Source: Nemertoderma westbladi
Taxonomy: Eukaryota > Xenacoelomorpha > Nemertodermatida > Nemertodermatidae
DNA: 42,614 bases
Assembly: GCA_032718475.1 (NCBI GenBank)
Contig: JAUCBJ010003097.1
Coordinates: forward strand, 1-42,614
Reading direction: 5' to 3'
The number at the start of each line of letters is the position of its first letter. The first letter of the stretch is position 1. The position numbers and the translations under genes are program-made. This document shows positions 31,501 to 39,790 of this stretch, piece by piece. The notes beneath the pieces were generated by a model. That model ran no database searches and was not told the DNA's origin. It saw only the letters and a list, made by a program, of their open reading frames with translations.

Positions 31501-33828
31501 TTCCATTCGAATCTTCTTTGTCCCATTCGGACCTTCTTTGTCCCATTCGGACCTTCTTTGTCCCATTCGGACCTTCTTTGTCCCATTCGGACCTTCTTTG
31601 TCCCATTCGGACCTTCTTTGTCCCATTCGGACCTTCTTTGTCCCATTCGGACCTTCTTAGTCCCATTCGGACCTTCTTTGTTCCATTCGGACCTTCTTTG
31701 TTCCATTCGAATCTTCTTTGTCCCATTCGGACCTTCTTTGTCCCATTCGGACCTTCTTTGTCCCATTCGGACCTTCTTTGTCCCATTCGGACCTTCTTTG
31801 TCCCATTCGGACCTTCTTTGTCCCATTCGGACCTTCTTTGTCCCATTCGGACCTTCTTAGTCCCATTCGGACCTCCTTTGTCCCATTCGGACATTCTTTG
31901 TCCCATTCGGACATTCTTTGTTCCATTCGGACCTTCTTTGTTCCATTCGAATCTTCTTTGTCCCATTCGGACATTCTTTGTTCCATTCGAATCTTCTTTG
32001 TCCCATTCGGACCTTCTTTGTCCCATTCGGACCTTCTTTGTCCCATTCGGACCTTCTTTGTCCCATTCGGACCTTCTTTGTCCCATTCGGACCTTCTTTG
32101 TCCCATTCGGACCTTCTTTGTCCCATTCGGACCTTCTTAGTCCCATTCGGACCTTCTTAGTCCCATTCGGACCTTCTTTGTCCCATTCGGACCTTCTTTG
32201 TCCCATTCGGACCTTCTTAGTCCCATTCGGACCTCCTTTGTCCCATTCGGACATTCTTTGTTCCATTCGGACCTTCTTTGTTCCATTCGGACCTTCTTTG
32301 TCCCATTCGGACCTTCTTTGTCCCATTCGGACCTTCTTTGTCCCATTCGGACCTTCTTAGTCCCATTCGGACCTCCTTTGTCCCATTCGGACATTCTTTG
32401 TTCCATTCGGACCTTCTTTGTTCCATTCGGACCTTCTTTGTTCCATTCGAATCTTCTTTGTCCCATTCCGACCTTTGTCCCATTTGGACCTACTTACCAT
32501 ATTCGGACCATGTCCCAATCGGATCTTTTACCCATTTGGACCTCTGTCCTATTCGGTCCTTTGTCACATGGAAATATGTCCAATTCGGACCTTCTTCTCA
32601 TTCGGATCTTTGCCCCATTCTGACCTTTATCCCATTCGGACCTACAGTATGTCCCTTTTGGACCTTCGTCTAATTCGGACTTTCGTCCCATTCGGACATT
32701 CTTCCCATTCGAACCTTTGTCCAATTCTAATCTATGTCCCATTCGGACCTTTACCTGATTCGGACATGTGTCCCATTCGGACATGTGTCCCATTCGGACC
32801 TTTGTTCCATTCGGATCATTTTCCCATTCGAACCTTTGTCCCATTCGGACATGTGTCCCTTTCGGACCTTCTTCCCGTTTGGACCCTCATCACATTCGGA
32901 CATGTGTCCCATTCTGACCTTTTTCCCATTCGTACCTTAATTATTTGTCCGATTCTGTCCTTCTTTCTCCCATTCGGATCTTCTTTGTCCCATTCGGACC
33001 TTTGTCCCATTTGGACTTTCTTACCATTCGGAACATGTCTCATTCGGACATTTTTTCCCATTTGGACCTCTGTCTCATTCGGTGTTCTGTCCTATTCGGT
33101 CGTTTGCCCAATTTGGAAATATGTCCAATTCCGACCTTCTTCCCATTCGGATCTTTTTCCCATTATAACCTTTGTCCCATTCTGACCTAGTATGTCCCAA
33201 TCGGCTCTCGGGGCAAATTCCCACTCGGACCTTCGTCACATTCGGTCTTTCGTCCCTTTCAGATATTCTTCCCATTCGGACCTTTGTCCCATTCGGACAT
33301 CCCATTCGGACCTTATTCCCATTCGGACATTTTTTCCCATTCTGACCTTTGTCCCATTCGGATCTTTATCCCATTCGGACCGTTTCCCCATTCGAACCTT
33401 TGTTCTATTCTGACCTAGTATGTCCCTTTCGGACTTTCGTCACATTCGGTCATTTCGTCCCATTCAGACCTTCTTCCCATTCGGACCTTTGTCCCATTCG
33501 GAAATGTGTCCTATTCGGACATGTGTCCCATTTTAACGTCATGTAATGCTATACAGTAGAACCTAAAGTACGGTACTTTAAGCATCACCTACGAAATCTA
33601 TCTCGAATAATAGTTAAACTTACTTATAACGTAGCCAATAATATATAAAAGTATACCAAATTGTATCAATCTGTTAAATACACCCAATTTGATACTCTGA
33701 ATTGTAACAATCCTCGGTGTATCGTATTCCAAGAGGTTACCGACCATGAAGTTAAACAATTTGTTGGATAATTCTCCAATATTCATTGCGGCATCCCTTG
33801 GATTTTCGATAACATTATTACCATTCAT
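13393..33828 (-). CDS. P2X-type purinergic receptor ion-channel gene, N-terminal part (four exons in the window)
   Basis: Four minus-strand exons join in phase: 33624-33828 (205 nt), 15052-15252 (201), 14296-14492 (197) and 13393-13551 (159). All have GT donors and AG acceptors and together give 254 codons. The order is the canonical P2X order: cytoplasmic N-terminus with LEYDTPRIV, TM1 (about residues 48-70), KGYQ, WDAADLV, the six-cysteine head region (CPE ... AWCP), FPQFNFTKRNI, and the C...YCPWF pair. P2X receptors are trimeric, ATP-gated cation channels of the plasma membrane. The rest (lower body, second TM, C-terminus) is not found between 13392 and 1, so later exons lie beyond the window or are lost. 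The two upper-body lysines and the threonine that bind ATP in known receptors are Ser, Val and Ala here. The first intron holds the giant satellite. Confidence 0.9.
13552..14295 (-). other. P2X intron between exons C and D
   Basis: 744 bp, AT-rich, with no supported gene. Near 14128-14160 it contains the inverted copy of the ~60-bp TTGTTTTGGTTAGAATATC motif seen at 10965 and 34795. The donor (AAG|GTATGG) and acceptor are intact. Confidence 0.75.
14296..14492 (-). CDS. P2X exon C (cysteine-rich head domain)
   Basis: The acceptor is AATTCAG before GAAAGTGTCC and the donor is CTGAAG|GTATGG. The 197 nt enter in phase 1 and leave in phase 0. The translation has six cysteines in the order CPES, RCQD, ECEKG, GKCV, TCEV and WCPA, the pattern of the three-disulfide head domain of P2X channels, ending with APLLK. 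Human P2X genes split this region over two exons, so one fused exon may be a lineage feature. Confidence 0.92.
14842..15000 (-). mobile_element. Probable 3' end of a non-LTR retroelement with a (TAGA)n tail
   Basis: On the minus strand a GGACCCCCTTGGACATAAG segment, moderately GC-rich, leads into AATAAATATATCTATCTATC and a CTAT microsatellite at 14843-14862. Microsatellite-tailed 3' ends after an AATAAA-like stretch are typical of CR1/L2/RTE-like LINEs or SINEs. No RT sequence remains and no target duplication is clear, so this is tentative. It sits in the P2X intron about 50 bp downstream of the exon B donor. Confidence 0.4.
15052..15252 (-). CDS. P2X exon B (post-TM1 upper body)
   Basis: The acceptor is TTATCCAG before TCGGCAATAAAG and the donor is ATTGG|GTGAGT. 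The 201 nt are in phase 1 at both ends. It encodes GNKGYQSYE, SVGCSVVGLA, RVWDAADLV, VFIITT and TEGQTLG, matching KGYQ, the K-V-K-G block, WDVADYV and the NQT segment of P2X proteins without gaps. In the aligned block the two ATP-binding lysines (human P2X4 numbering K67 and K69) are Ser and Val, and an extra Cys precedes them. Open frame, splice sites and phase are intact. Confidence 0.92.
15253..15593 (-). other. 3' end of P2X intron 1 between the satellite and exon B
   Basis: About 340 bp of ordinary AT-rich intron sequence with no repeat or gene that I can see. The exon B acceptor is about 440 bp from the first satellite unit. Confidence 0.7.
15594..15672 (+). repeat. G-rich tract at the left edge of the satellite
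   Basis: About 79 bp with many separate runs of three to eight G (GGAGGGGG, TGGGGGGGC, GGGGAGGGGGG, GGCTGGGGGGGGG). It has ample runs for G-quadruplex formation on the plus strand and ends about 25 bp before the first 20-bp unit. It marks an abrupt array boundary, unlike the graded right boundary. Confidence 0.85.
15839..16150. repeat. 60-bp higher-order repeat in the satellite (3 units)
   Basis: The three-unit pattern 'ACATTCTTAG unit, consensus unit, consensus unit' recurs about five times near the left edge, starting at about 15840, 15900, 15960, 16019 and 16079; one copy is 1 bp short. Confidence 0.85.
24221..24600. repeat. 140-bp higher-order repeat in the satellite (7 units)
   Basis: The marker TTAGTCCCATTTGG occurs at about 24221, 24361 and 24501. 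The seven units between markers carry the same variants in the same order in the two complete copies; the third diverges after about 100 bp. Confidence 0.85.
29138..30560. repeat. 740-bp higher-order repeat in the satellite (37 units, two copies)
   Basis: Variant units at 29381, 29521, 29661, 29701 and 29781 recur at 30121, 30261, 30401, 30441 and 30521, all exactly 740 bp apart. The match lasts to about 30560, with only a few unit differences such as near 29340/30080. Confidence 0.8.
30441..30740. repeat. 60-bp higher-order repeat in the satellite, five copies
   Basis: One GAATC variant unit followed by two consensus units is repeated five times (GAATC units at about 30461, 30521, 30581, 30641 and 30701). 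It uses a different variant from the 60-bp pattern at the left end, so it arose independently. Confidence 0.85.
32471..33538. repeat. Decayed edge of the satellite with irregular 17-22-bp units
   Basis: Units such as CCCATTCGGACCTTTGT, CCCATTCGGACATGTGT and CCTATTCGGTCCTTTGT continue the array but vary in length and sequence. The 20-bp register is lost at about 32467. Such diverged flanks are typical of older units outside the zone of active homogenisation. The array ends about 85 bp before the P2X exon A donor. Confidence 0.92.
33624..33828 (-). CDS. P2X exon A (N-terminus and first transmembrane segment)
   Basis: From ATG at 33828 it encodes 68 codons plus one base: a polar N-terminus, LLEYDTPRIV, FNRLIQFGI and the hydrophobic LLYIIGYVI of TM1, with donor ATAA|GTAAGT. 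The YDTPRIV block is the P2X signature with the cytoplasmic threonine phosphosite consensus. Phase 1 matches exon B. The frame is open further upstream to a TAG near 33913 and holds other ATGs, so the exact start and any 5' UTR are uncertain. ATG at 33786 or 33747 would also give a P2X-like N-terminus. Confidence 0.88.
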
Positions 33829-34442
33829 TGCTGCAGTTTCGTAAAAGTTGTAACTCACATTTTCATATTTTGAACGGTCGATGACACGTAAATAGTAGAT
33901 GGAGTTACCACTAAACTAATTATTCATAATTGAGTTAATTTTAATTTTCATTCCATAACATTACATAAAAAGTAAATAATTCAAACTTATGTAATTATGC
34001 TACCTTACGTTACTGTAGTACGAAATGAGAATTAATTACAACTATTGTACAGTAGTTTAATAATTAAAGAGTTACATTTAAATAGATTTAACACATATTT
34101 ATTTTATTCGTCTGTTTCTCCTTTGCAAATTCATTAGAAAACTAATGCAATAGTTATAGTGTAATTGTGCCGGAGAGTGGGGCTACCTCACATGGATATT
34201 TAACATTAAAATATGATCTCCCATAAGTTAGGTGGTACTGTAAATGCAGTAGAAGCAGTGAGGATATGTACCAGATGTATCGCAATCCCATACATTTATT
34301 TCTTCTTTATTATTGATTTTAATGCTCACAGGATTAAAGAAGATTAATTTACTTATTGTTATTGAACACTGCTGATCACACTATTCACTTGAACTACTTA
34401 GAGGAATTTTGCTTATCTCAATTAATTTGTACCTTGTGTCAT

Positions 34443-34469
34443 GGGGGGGGGGGGGGGGGGATGGGGGGG
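34443..34469 (+). repeat. Poly-G tract
   Basis: 18 consecutive G (34443-34460), then AT and seven G. Long single-base G runs are rare by chance in AT-rich DNA; there are three in this window plus the G-rich tract at 15594-15672. Confidence 0.9.
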
Positions 34470-34670
34470 TGTTAAACCTGTTTCAAGTCTCGTCACAATT
34501 TTGATAAAACATAATTATCATATCATGTTATGGTTTAGACTGTATACATTCAGTAGTGATGCGAACATCTGTGCAGAATATAGCATTTGTGGAATTATTG
34601 TATAACTCGCTTCATATGAAGTGACATCCGACTGGAATTTAAATACTAAAGGTTAGTATTAATCCACATA

Positions 34671-34694
34671 GGGGAGGGGGGGGGGGGGGGGGGG
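34671..34694 (+). repeat. Poly-G tract
   Basis: GGGGA followed by 19 consecutive G. Same type as the runs at 12436-12456 and 34443-34460, and the same strand. Confidence 0.9.
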
Positions 34695-35015
34695 TGACTG
34701 GACGTAATAAAAATTCATCCCCCTCCAGGGGAAATTGGACGCAAATAATAGCTAATTACTCTCAAAAATAAAAATGTTACCTGTTCTATTGTGTTTAGTT
34801 TATTGTTTTGGTTAAAATAACGTGCCACTGTAACCTGCTCCTTTCCCTAAATTGGGAATTTAACATTGAGGCGGGATATTAATTCACCAAGGCGGGTTTT
34901 GCGTCGAGTTTCCCCCTTGTCTCTATTAATCAGTACAGCTAGCATTACTGACACTGGGCAGCATGTATAGCATAAACCAGGACAACAAGCGAATCAACTA
35001 CTGTACAGTATGACT

Positions 35016-35372
35016 GACTGGGAGGAACTCAGAACTGACAATGCAGTAAAGGATGCTTACAAAATAGAACTTCAAAACCGCTTTTGAGTACGAAGTCAAT
35101 GGATAAAGACCAGTCAACCGATTCAATATACCAGAATATAATAAAAACCCATGCACAAGGAATTAGCCAATAGGAATATTCCCTAGAATAAAGTGGAGAG
35201 GGCTTCTAAAGAGGTTGGATTACATATAAATACTACTCCAGAATTCATCACTTTTAATGTTGATGGAAACTTGACCATAATTGATAAAAATCAACTAAGG
35301 AAGGTATGCGAGCCACAGTGGAAAGTGTACTTCTATACGAGCGTGAGACCTAGACACTGACGAAATCATTTA
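35016..35372 (+). pseudogene. Decayed RTE-like non-LTR retrotransposon relic
   Basis: Three short plus-strand frames match the order of segments in RTE/BovB-like polyproteins: DWEELRTDNAVKDAYKIELQNRF then TGA (the linker between endonuclease and RT), ASKEVGLHIN...FNVDGNL (35202-35300, late RT), and RATVESVLLYERET then TAG, TLTKS (35305-35372, thumb region). Most of the RT between them is deleted, and stops and frame changes separate the pieces. It is a dead, internally deleted fragment. The family assignment rests on these short motifs, chiefly ATVESVLLY. Confidence 0.65.
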
Positions 35373-35379
35373 AACAAAA

Positions 35380-35474
35380 CATTGTATCAGTATCGGTCCG
35401 GGTCCCATTGTATCAGTATCGGTCCGGGTCCCATTGTATCAGTATCGGTCCGGGTCCCATTGTATTAGTATCGG
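35380..35474 (+). repeat. 26-bp tandem repeat, 3.65 copies, abutting the right arm
   Basis: Three identical units of CATTGTATCAGTATCGGT-CCGGGTCC (35380-35405, 35406-35431, 35432-35457) and a fourth, cut after 17 bases with one change, end exactly where the right arm begins (TGTAAAAG at 35475). Confidence 0.92.
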
Positions 35475-36073
35475 TGTAAAAGCCTTTGCTGAATTGCCCC
35501 GTTATTTTTATTATCTTTTACATTAAAATACTCTGTAGTTGATTTAATAAGTGTAAGAGACCGTATTATTGCTGTATCGGTGTTTTTAGAGGATCTAAGA
35601 CCTATTTCCTCCGTATGTGTACTGTGAAAGGCATATTTTATGATTCTATGGCAATTCGTGACGCAAAGGGGTGATAGCTACTCTTGAACAGTAGTTACTA
35701 TGACTACGGTTAACAGCTGACATTCATACGTGTTGATTTCCTTTGTTCTACGGCGTCTCTCAGTTCAGTCAGCCAATGAGAGCGTTTTTGTGGCTCCTTG
35801 TACAGAAAATTTCCGAGAAATGACGCAATGCCTATGTGCAGTGTTTACATTCAGTCTTGAGCCAAAGAAAGAACGGCTTGGAAGTATTTTGTGCTTTACT
35901 GTTTTTTAGTCGTACACTAGTAGGTTTAATTATAAAGGGCATATATCCTTTAACTACATAACGACTACTGATGACTGATCATACATACTGACTGCTGAAA
36001 CATTGTAAACTCATAACTATCAGTGTTTTCATTGTTGTTTTATACTGCTATTTACTGTCAGTTCTTCATAATA

Positions 36074-38263
36074 TCTAATATATATAAATATCGATTGTCT
36101 GTCAGTCAGTCAGTCTGTCTGTGTGTTTGTCATCGGCTATACAATCGAACCCATCTCGATGAAATCTCGCTTGCTATAGCTCGTTAGAAAGGTCTCGCCC
36201 TAACTCGTTGCAACGTAATACTCAGAGTCGTCTGAAGTTCGCCCGTCTGCCGCTAGAGGGCGATTTTCGTGATTTTCGGGCGAAATTTATCGAATTATTT
36301 CGGTTCTTCTATCGGTAATTAATGATTTAGAGGGCTAACATTTATCCCACCTGGTATAAAATTAACATGGGTAGATTCGCCGTGTCCCATTCTCACAAAG
36401 TATTTATTTTATTCGAGTGTTTAATATAAATATGTATGATTATTTATTGATTAAAAAACAAATAGTGTATAAATATGTCATATTCGCCAAGCACGATCGA
36501 ATTGGCCTATTGTTATTGAATAGGGAAGGATTGTTTTCTGTAGCAACCTTAAGGTAATTATTGAACTCGCAGCTAGCTGGCTGGGCACAGATAAGGAGCA
36601 AGCAGGCTGGAGTGTTGATTGGGGTGGGTTTGGGTTGTAGTAATTCTGCTTTCTCAATCATTGGCTGCATGGAAGGAGAGGTTTATAACATTTTTGTTTT
36701 ACTGTTATGAATATTAAAAGTAAAAATAATTATTTCTATAGGCCTATACTTACTGTATTATTATGTTATCTAATATTATACATCTAATCTCGATGAAATC
36801 TCGCTTACTATAGCTCGTTAGATAGGTCTCGCCCTAACTCGTTGCAACGTAATACTCAGAGCCGTCTGAAGTTCCCCCGTCTGCCGCTAGAGGGCGAATT
36901 ATCCGATAGTGAAAACCTGATCTTATTGGGTTGTTTTTAATGCTTTTGAGCTGAAACTTGGTAGCTATATACTGCAGCATAGGCTGTATATTTCCGGAGT
37001 CACTGGGTGGTCTACAGTTCCCCAGTCTACCGTTAGAGTGCTAAATGTCTGAGAGATAACATCTTCTCCAACTTTATTATTTACAATCCGTTTTGACTGA
37101 AACTTGGTAGGCATCTACTACAGCATAGGCTGAATCTTTACTGAGTCGCAAAGTCGTCTACAATTTCCCAGTCTACCGCTAGAGGGCGAAATGTCTGCAA
37201 GTTAACATCTTCTCTAACTTTGTTATTTATAATCCATTTAGACTGAACTTGGTAGGCATCTACTACAGCATAGGCTATATCTTTACTGAGTCGCGCAGAG
37301 TTGTCTACAGTACCCGCGTCTGCCGCTAGAGGGCGAAATGTATGAAAGTTAACATCTTCTCCAACTTTGTTATTTACAATCCTTTTAGACTGAAACTTGG
37401 TAGGCATCTACTATAGCATAGGCTATATCTTTGCGGAGTAGTAGAGTCGTCTACAGTTCCACAGTCAGACGCAAGAGGGCGAATTGTCTGATAGTGAAAA
37501 CCTCATCCCATTTGGTTCTTTTTAATCCTTTTGAGCTGAAACTTGGCAGGTATCTACTACATCCTAGGCTCTATCTTTACGGAGTTGCAGAGTCCTATAC
37601 ACTTCCCCAGTCTACCGCTAGAGGGTGAAATGTCTGAAAATTAACATCTTCTCCAACTTTGTTATTTACAAACGGTTTAGACTGAAACTTGGTAGGCATC
37701 TACTACAGCATAGGCTCTACCTTTACGGAGTCGCAGAGTTGTATACAGTTCCCCTATCTGCCGCTAGAGGGCGAATTGTCTGATAGTGAACACCTCATCC
37801 CAATTGGTTCTCTTTAATCCCTTTGAGCTGAAACTTGGCAGGAATCTACTGCAGCATATTCTGTATCTTTACGGAGTCCCAGAGTCGTCTACAGTTCTTC
37901 AGTCTACCGCTAGAAGTCTGAATGTGAACATCTACACCAATTTTGTTATTTACAATCTGTTTAAGCTGAAACTTGAAAGGCAGGCATTTTACTTCATAAA
38001 CCCCACCTTTACCAAACTGCAGCGCCGTCTGCATTTCACCAGTCCGCAGGTAGAGGGTGGATCTGAAAGTGATCATTTTCTGGAAATTTTGTTATTTACA
38101 ATCTGACTAAAGTTGAAACTTGAAAGTTATCTCTTATGGGGGTGGTGTTTTATTTAATGATGGTGTCTGTTCCGTATGCAGTTCTCCAATCTTCCACACA
38201 TATTCATATATCATCTGCACGTGCACTAGAAAGCTGTGGCCCGAAGGGCCACAGGCTTTCTAG
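36074..38263 (+). mobile_element. Non-autonomous Helitron, complete, with preserved empty site
   Basis: 2190 bp beginning TCTAATATATATAAATATCG and ending GGCTTTCTAG, inserted between A and T with no target duplication. These are the canonical 5'-TC, 3'-CTAG and A^T hallmarks. Nine bases before CTAG ends is a strong hairpin, CTGTGGCCC-GAA-GGGCCACAG (38234-38254). The left inverted-repeat arm has the uninterrupted site (TTCATAATA/TGGTTGATG, about 2449-2466 in reverse), proving insertion after the arms formed. There is no Rep/helicase frame, so it is non-autonomous. The interior contains a GTCT/GTCA-rich start and tandem units. The short frame at 36440-36670 is not gene-like. Confidence 0.93.
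36880..38110. repeat. ~145-bp tandem units inside the Helitron
   Basis: About nine diverged units share CTACCGCTAGAGGGCGAAATG, TTTGTTATTTACAATC and CTGAAACTTGGTAGGCATCT. The CTAGAGGGCG-like marks fall near 36882, 37030, 37175, 37325, 37470, 37615, 37762, 37905 and 38050. A further pair of related blocks (GAAATCTCGCTTxCTATAGC) lies at 36160 and 36794. Internal tandem units are common in non-autonomous Helitrons. Confidence 0.85.
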
Positions 38264-38370
38264 TGGTTGATGAATTATTATATTTGGAATAACGATAAAT
38301 AACCCCGAAACCCAATATTCTTGATATACCGAAGGTAAGAGAGAAAGGTTACCAATAACGATTGTGACTT

Positions 38371-38565
38371 ATGTTAAAGTGGTTTGAAGTGAATCTAATG
38401 TTATTTGATAGACCCTACATGATTCAGTCTGTGTTCCTTTTATATGTGACTAAAATCAGTGAAGATTGGCAGATTAGTGTGCAGTATTGTGCAGCATTGT
38501 GTATGAGTGAGTCTGTTAAAGAAGCAATTCCTAAAGAATGCGCCATATATGTGAATTATAATTAA
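38371..38565 (+). other. Right-arm copy of the 64-codon open frame
   Basis: Base-for-base identical to 2148-2342 on the other strand. No domain is recognised. See the left-arm entry for why this is weak evidence of a gene. Confidence 0.15.
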
Positions 38566-39199
38566 GCCATATCGTTGTGAGTAGTTTAAGTCATAACTCT
38601 GTTTATATAGATAAAGCGCCACGTCCTAAAGGAACTGTTAATATTACCGAAGGTGAATAATATTGTCAGAGATTATATAATACTGTCAGTCGAATAATAC
38701 ATTAGGCTTACATAGCAACAAAATTAAACCGTCGAACCCAATCTCCCGGGAATCTCCAGCGGGTGAATGGTCGCGCACGGATTGGTTTCGACTAGTGTAG
38801 TGAATCAAATACTTGTCATAGACTAAAAACAGATTTAATATCTAGAAGACATCTTAATTTGGTGGGTTAAACTGCCAAAGGTCTGAAAGCGCGAACATTA
38901 AAGGATATAGCTTCTTTGTTGCAGTAAGCAATAAAGTTGAAAGTACCGGTCAACCGGTAAACCTGAACGGTACACCTGTAGGTCAGTAGGCCCAACAGCT
39001 AGAAGCGGTACTGCCGTATAAGTACATTAGTATTATTCGATTTGATTGATTGTATACCGGTAGGCTGTTTAGGGGATTAGGGATTGATCACCCCTTATAC
39101 CTTTATATGGTTTACTTATCTCTGTCAAGTTTTATTTATTTGTAGGCCAGTATTGAACAGAAGGCGTGTAAACCTGATCAGATTGTACAGACAATTTGT

Positions 39200-39790
39200 A
39201 GGCTGAGCTGTTGTCTGATTGCTGTTAAGTCTGAACGGATTACAGTGTATGTAGAGCACTTGTCCGATTAAGTACGATTAGGCAGTAGGGGCAGCGAACG
39301 CTGTAAGGTAATCCCCCAACTAAAGAATAAGTCGCACTACTGGGTTAGAGCGCATACTCCCTAATCATTTCGGAGTCTGCATGTCCTGTGGTTTATTTAG
39401 GCTTGAGAGTAGTCTGCCATCGTTTAGTCTGTACTTTGTTTGTGTAAGTCTGTACGGGTAGCGTATAATTATATTTAGATAATTTGTAGGCTGGATAGTT
39501 GTCTGGCTGTTATTAGGTCTGAACGGATTGCCGCGTGTGTAGATCATCTGTCCGATTAAGTACGATTAGGCAGTAGGGGCAGCGAACGCTGTAAGGTAAT
39601 CCCCCAACTAAAGAATAAGTCGCACTACTGGGTTAGAGCGCATACTCCCTAATCATTTCGGAGTCTGCATATACCGTAGTTTGTTTAGGCTTGATAGTAG
39701 TCTGTCAGTGTTCGGTCTGTATTTTGTTTGAGTAGTTTGTACGCGTAGCGTAATATTTATTATTCGGAGTTTATGCGATTATCCGCAACA
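39200..39790. repeat. Two-copy ~288-bp tandem repeat inside the right arm
   Basis: Mirror image of 918-1505. TGTAGAGCACTTGTCCGATT at 39250 and TGTAGATCATCTGTCCGATT at 39538 are 288 bp apart, and both are followed by the same GCAGTAGGGGCAGCGAACGC block. Confidence 0.8.

Larger units (their letters stand above)
15696..32470. repeat. Giant 20-bp tandem satellite array (about 840 units) inside P2X intron 1
   Basis: The unit is CCCATTCGGACCTTCTTTGT, repeated with near-perfect 20-bp periodicity for 16.8 kb. Recurrent variants are TCCATTCGAATCTTCTTTGT, ...GGACATTC..., ...CTTCTTAGT, and CCCATTTGG. Occasional 1-10-bp deletions occur at, for example, 16540, 16960, 17040, 18900, 19430, 20520, 21190, 26710 and 31190. 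The plus strand is 75% pyrimidine and each unit has one CpG. Twenty is not a multiple of three and the consensus has no stop in any frame, so frames stay open for up to ~2390 codons on both strands; I do not regard these as genes. Variants group into higher-order repeats, listed separately. Confidence 0.98.
33915..35010. other. Non-coding stretch upstream of P2X exon A
   Basis: About 1.1 kb, AT-rich, with no supported gene. It would contain the P2X promoter if transcription starts here, but I see no convincing TATA or initiator arrangement. It holds two poly-G runs (listed separately) and a copy of the TTATTGTTTTGGTTAAAATAAC motif near 34795. Confidence 0.55.

Noticed and set aside
15696-32470. 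CRISPR-like array
   Set aside because: Units are directly adjacent with no unique spacers, the setting is a eukaryotic intron, and there are no cas genes.
15569-32623. Open frames of up to ~2390 codons on both strands encoding 20-residue repeats
   Set aside because: They are an automatic result of a 20-bp repeat with no stop in any frame. Equally long frames exist on both strands and several frames, there is no independent coding signal, and the array lies in a P2X intron.
33829-33912. Extending P2X exon A upstream with a YYLRVIDRSKYENVSYNF-like segment resembling a late P2X exon
   Set aside because: The resemblance to the YSFRRLD...NVSPGYNF region is short and would be out of order in the protein. 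The frame here starts with non-ATG codons, so the first in-frame ATG at 33828 is used instead.
35773-35939. CCAAT and TATA boxes as a defined promoter in the right arm
   Set aside because: The spacing is about 158 bp, the TATA is not conserved in the left arm, and no downstream gene starts nearby, so it is only mentioned in the arm entry.
36440-36670. 76-codon minus-strand frame inside the Helitron
   Set aside because: No domain, lies within a non-autonomous element, and overlaps repeated sequence; no Rep or helicase similarity.
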